A stretch of DNA of 6,553 bases from Thiomonas sp. (GTDB taxonomy: Bacteria > Pseudomonadota > Gammaproteobacteria > Burkholderiales > Burkholderiaceae_C), in assembly GCA_028706735.1 (NCBI GenBank), contig JAQTVS010000159.1, positions 1 through 6,553 of the forward strand. The letters run 5' to 3'. The notes beneath the pieces are model-generated. The model was not told the DNA's origin. It ran no database searches and worked only from the letters and a program-made list of their open reading frames with translations. This document shows, piece by piece, positions 5,521 through 6,553 of this stretch (positions are counted from its first letter, which is position 1; each line of letters starts with the position of its first letter). The position numbers and the translations under genes were made by a program.

Positions 5521-6553
5521 ATGCATTTCCCCAAATCGGTTTTAGCCCTGGCGGTTGCCGCGGCGATCTCCTTGTCCGCCTGCGGTGGCGGCGGCGCCAC
5601 CACCGCGTCCAACCCGCCTGAGCAGCAGGCCGCGGTGCAAACCGGGGTCTTTCTCGACTCCGCCGTGGCGGGCGTGGACTACACCACCGACAGCGACGCC
5701 ACCCCGCGCCAGACCAACGCGGAGGGCCGGTTCTTCTACAAATCCGGCGAGGCCGTCACCTTCAAGCTCGGCGGCGTGCTGCTCGGCCGCGCCAAGGGCG
5801 CCGATGTGGTTGCGTTGGCCGATCTCGACGGCCAGGGCGAAGACGCCCCGCGTACGCAGAACACCGCGCAACTGCTCCAGGCGCTCGATGACGACCACGA
5901 CCCGAACAACGGCATCGTCATTCGGGATGTCGTGCGCCAGCGCTTTGCCAACATCGAGTGCGATCTGTCCGATCGCGCCCAACTGGCCGCCCTGTTCCAG
6001 CAGCAGCTCGCCGATCTCAAGCTCAGCCTGACCGACCCGCGCTACGCCAAGGCGCACCTCGAAGACTCGCTCTCGCTGATTGGCCGCACCGTCACCAGCA
6101 CCTTCACCTACAAAGGCGCAGGCGCAGCGCAGGGCGCGCAGCTCAGCGTGAGCAAGTATGCCATCGGCAGCCAGAGCCGGTTCAACGTGCCCTATCCCGG
6201 CAATCAGAACGACATCAAAGCCGAGTTCCCCAAGGGCTTCCCCATCAGCCTGGGCTCGGGCCTGGCCCTCAAGGGCGTGGACAAGCAGGGCAATCTGCAG
6301 TTCTGGGCGATGACCGATCGGGGGCCCAATGGAGATTCGCTCGATCTGCAGAACGCGGACGGCACCACCACCGCGACCAAGTCGTTTCCCGCTCCCGCAT
6401 TCAATCCCGAGTTCGGCGTTGTGACCGTGGGCACCGGCAAGGGCAACCGCCGCGCCACGCTGGACAGCACCACCCCGCTCAAGGACATCGACGGCGCTGC
6501 GATGAGCGGTCGCCCCATTCCTCCGGGCGCCGTCGGTTCGACGGGCGAAACGC
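5521..6553 (+). CDS. Modular lipoprotein with esterase-like phytase domain, 3' partial
   Basis: The frame is open from ATG 5521 to the window end (344 codons and one base), so the C-terminus is missing. A signal peptide ends in the lipobox LSAC (C21), followed by GGGG and a Pro/Gln-rich linker, indicating an exported lipoprotein. Residues 42-134 form a compact domain starting GVFLDSAVAGVDY, with NAEGRFFYKSGEAVTFKLGG and LLQALDDDHDPNNGIVI, a pattern I know from the N-termini of proteobacterial surface lipoproteins and adhesins. Residues about 135-240 are a less recognisable linker. From about 236, FPKGFPISLGSGLAL and FWAMTDRGPNGDS (261-273) mark the start of the esterase-like phytase domain (PF13449), a beta-propeller-type family; PhoX-like phosphatases are relatives to consider. 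Whether it hydrolyses phosphoesters is unknown. The GC-rich codon use is like its neighbours. Confidence 0.85.
   Translation, partial: MHFPKSVLALAVAAAISLSACGGGGATTASNPPEQQAAVQTGVFLDSAVAGVDYTTDSDATPRQTNAEGRFFYKSGEAVTFKLGGVLLGRAKGADVVALADLDGQGEDAPRTQNTAQLLQALDDDHDPNNGIVIRDVVRQRFANIECDLSDRAQLAALFQQQLADLKLSLTDPRYAKAHLEDSLSLIGRTVTSTFTYKGAGAAQGAQLSVSKYAIGSQSRFNVPYPGNQNDIKAEFPKGFPISLGSGLALKGVDKQGNLQFWAMTDRGPNGDSLDLQNADGTTTATKSFPAPAFNPEFGVVTVGTGKGNRRATLDSTTPLKDIDGAAMSGRPIPPGAVGSTGET

Noticed and set aside
5542..6057. Minus-strand open frame of 171 codons opposite the phytase-like lipoprotein gene, and the overlapping plus-strand frame 5555-6031
   Set aside because: The frame from 5521 has a lipobox signal peptide and recognisable domains through to the window end; the other frames are shadows.
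1..6553. CRISPR array, tRNA, rRNA, transposase, phage or toxin-antitoxin genes
   Set aside because: No direct-repeat/spacer pattern, cloverleaf, rRNA-like sequence or relevant protein motif was seen on either strand.

Overview
The window is GC-rich (roughly two-thirds G+C by eye) and densely coded, with short or negative gaps between genes. The gene order (MidA/NDUFAF7-type methyltransferase, pteridine reductase-like SDR, folB, ttcA) and the protein sequences point to a betaproteobacterium of the order Burkholderiales. A Thiomonas- or Comamonadaceae-like genome is my best guess, but the genus is not proven by the sequence. No tRNA, rRNA, CRISPR array, transposase or phage gene is visible.

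Layout: (1) 1-1070, plus strand, the 3' part of a YnfM-like MFS transporter whose start lies before the window. (2) 1051-2486, minus strand, a two-gene unit: the MidA/NDUFAF7-type methyltransferase followed by a 63-residue DUF2905 membrane protein, whose end overlaps the MFS end by 20 bp. (3) 2505-4805, plus strand, a tightly coupled run of a PTR1/FolM-type reductase, folB (dihydroneopterin aldolase) and ttcA (tRNA 2-thiocytidine synthetase). It starts only 18 bp from the divergent methyltransferase. (4) 4820-5440, plus strand, a small lipoprotein probably read with ttcA. (5) 5521 to the end, plus strand, the first 344 codons of a modular lipoprotein: a 'GVFLDSAV' domain followed by the beginning of an esterase-like phytase domain. 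Its stop lies beyond the window.

Reductase and FolB both belong to pterin/folate metabolism, and the stop/RBS overlap between them implies co-translation. FolB and TtcA share an ATGA stop/start overlap. TtcA modifies tRNA, so that link looks organisational rather than metabolic.

The most unusual feature is in ttcA. Both ends of the gene carry GC-rich clusters of perfect inverted repeats that are translated in frame, giving a low-complexity N-terminal extension and C-terminal tail around a normal TtcA core. They look like members of a dispersed palindromic repeat family that has entered coding sequence. I saw no convincing new defence or mobile system; the other genes belong to known families.
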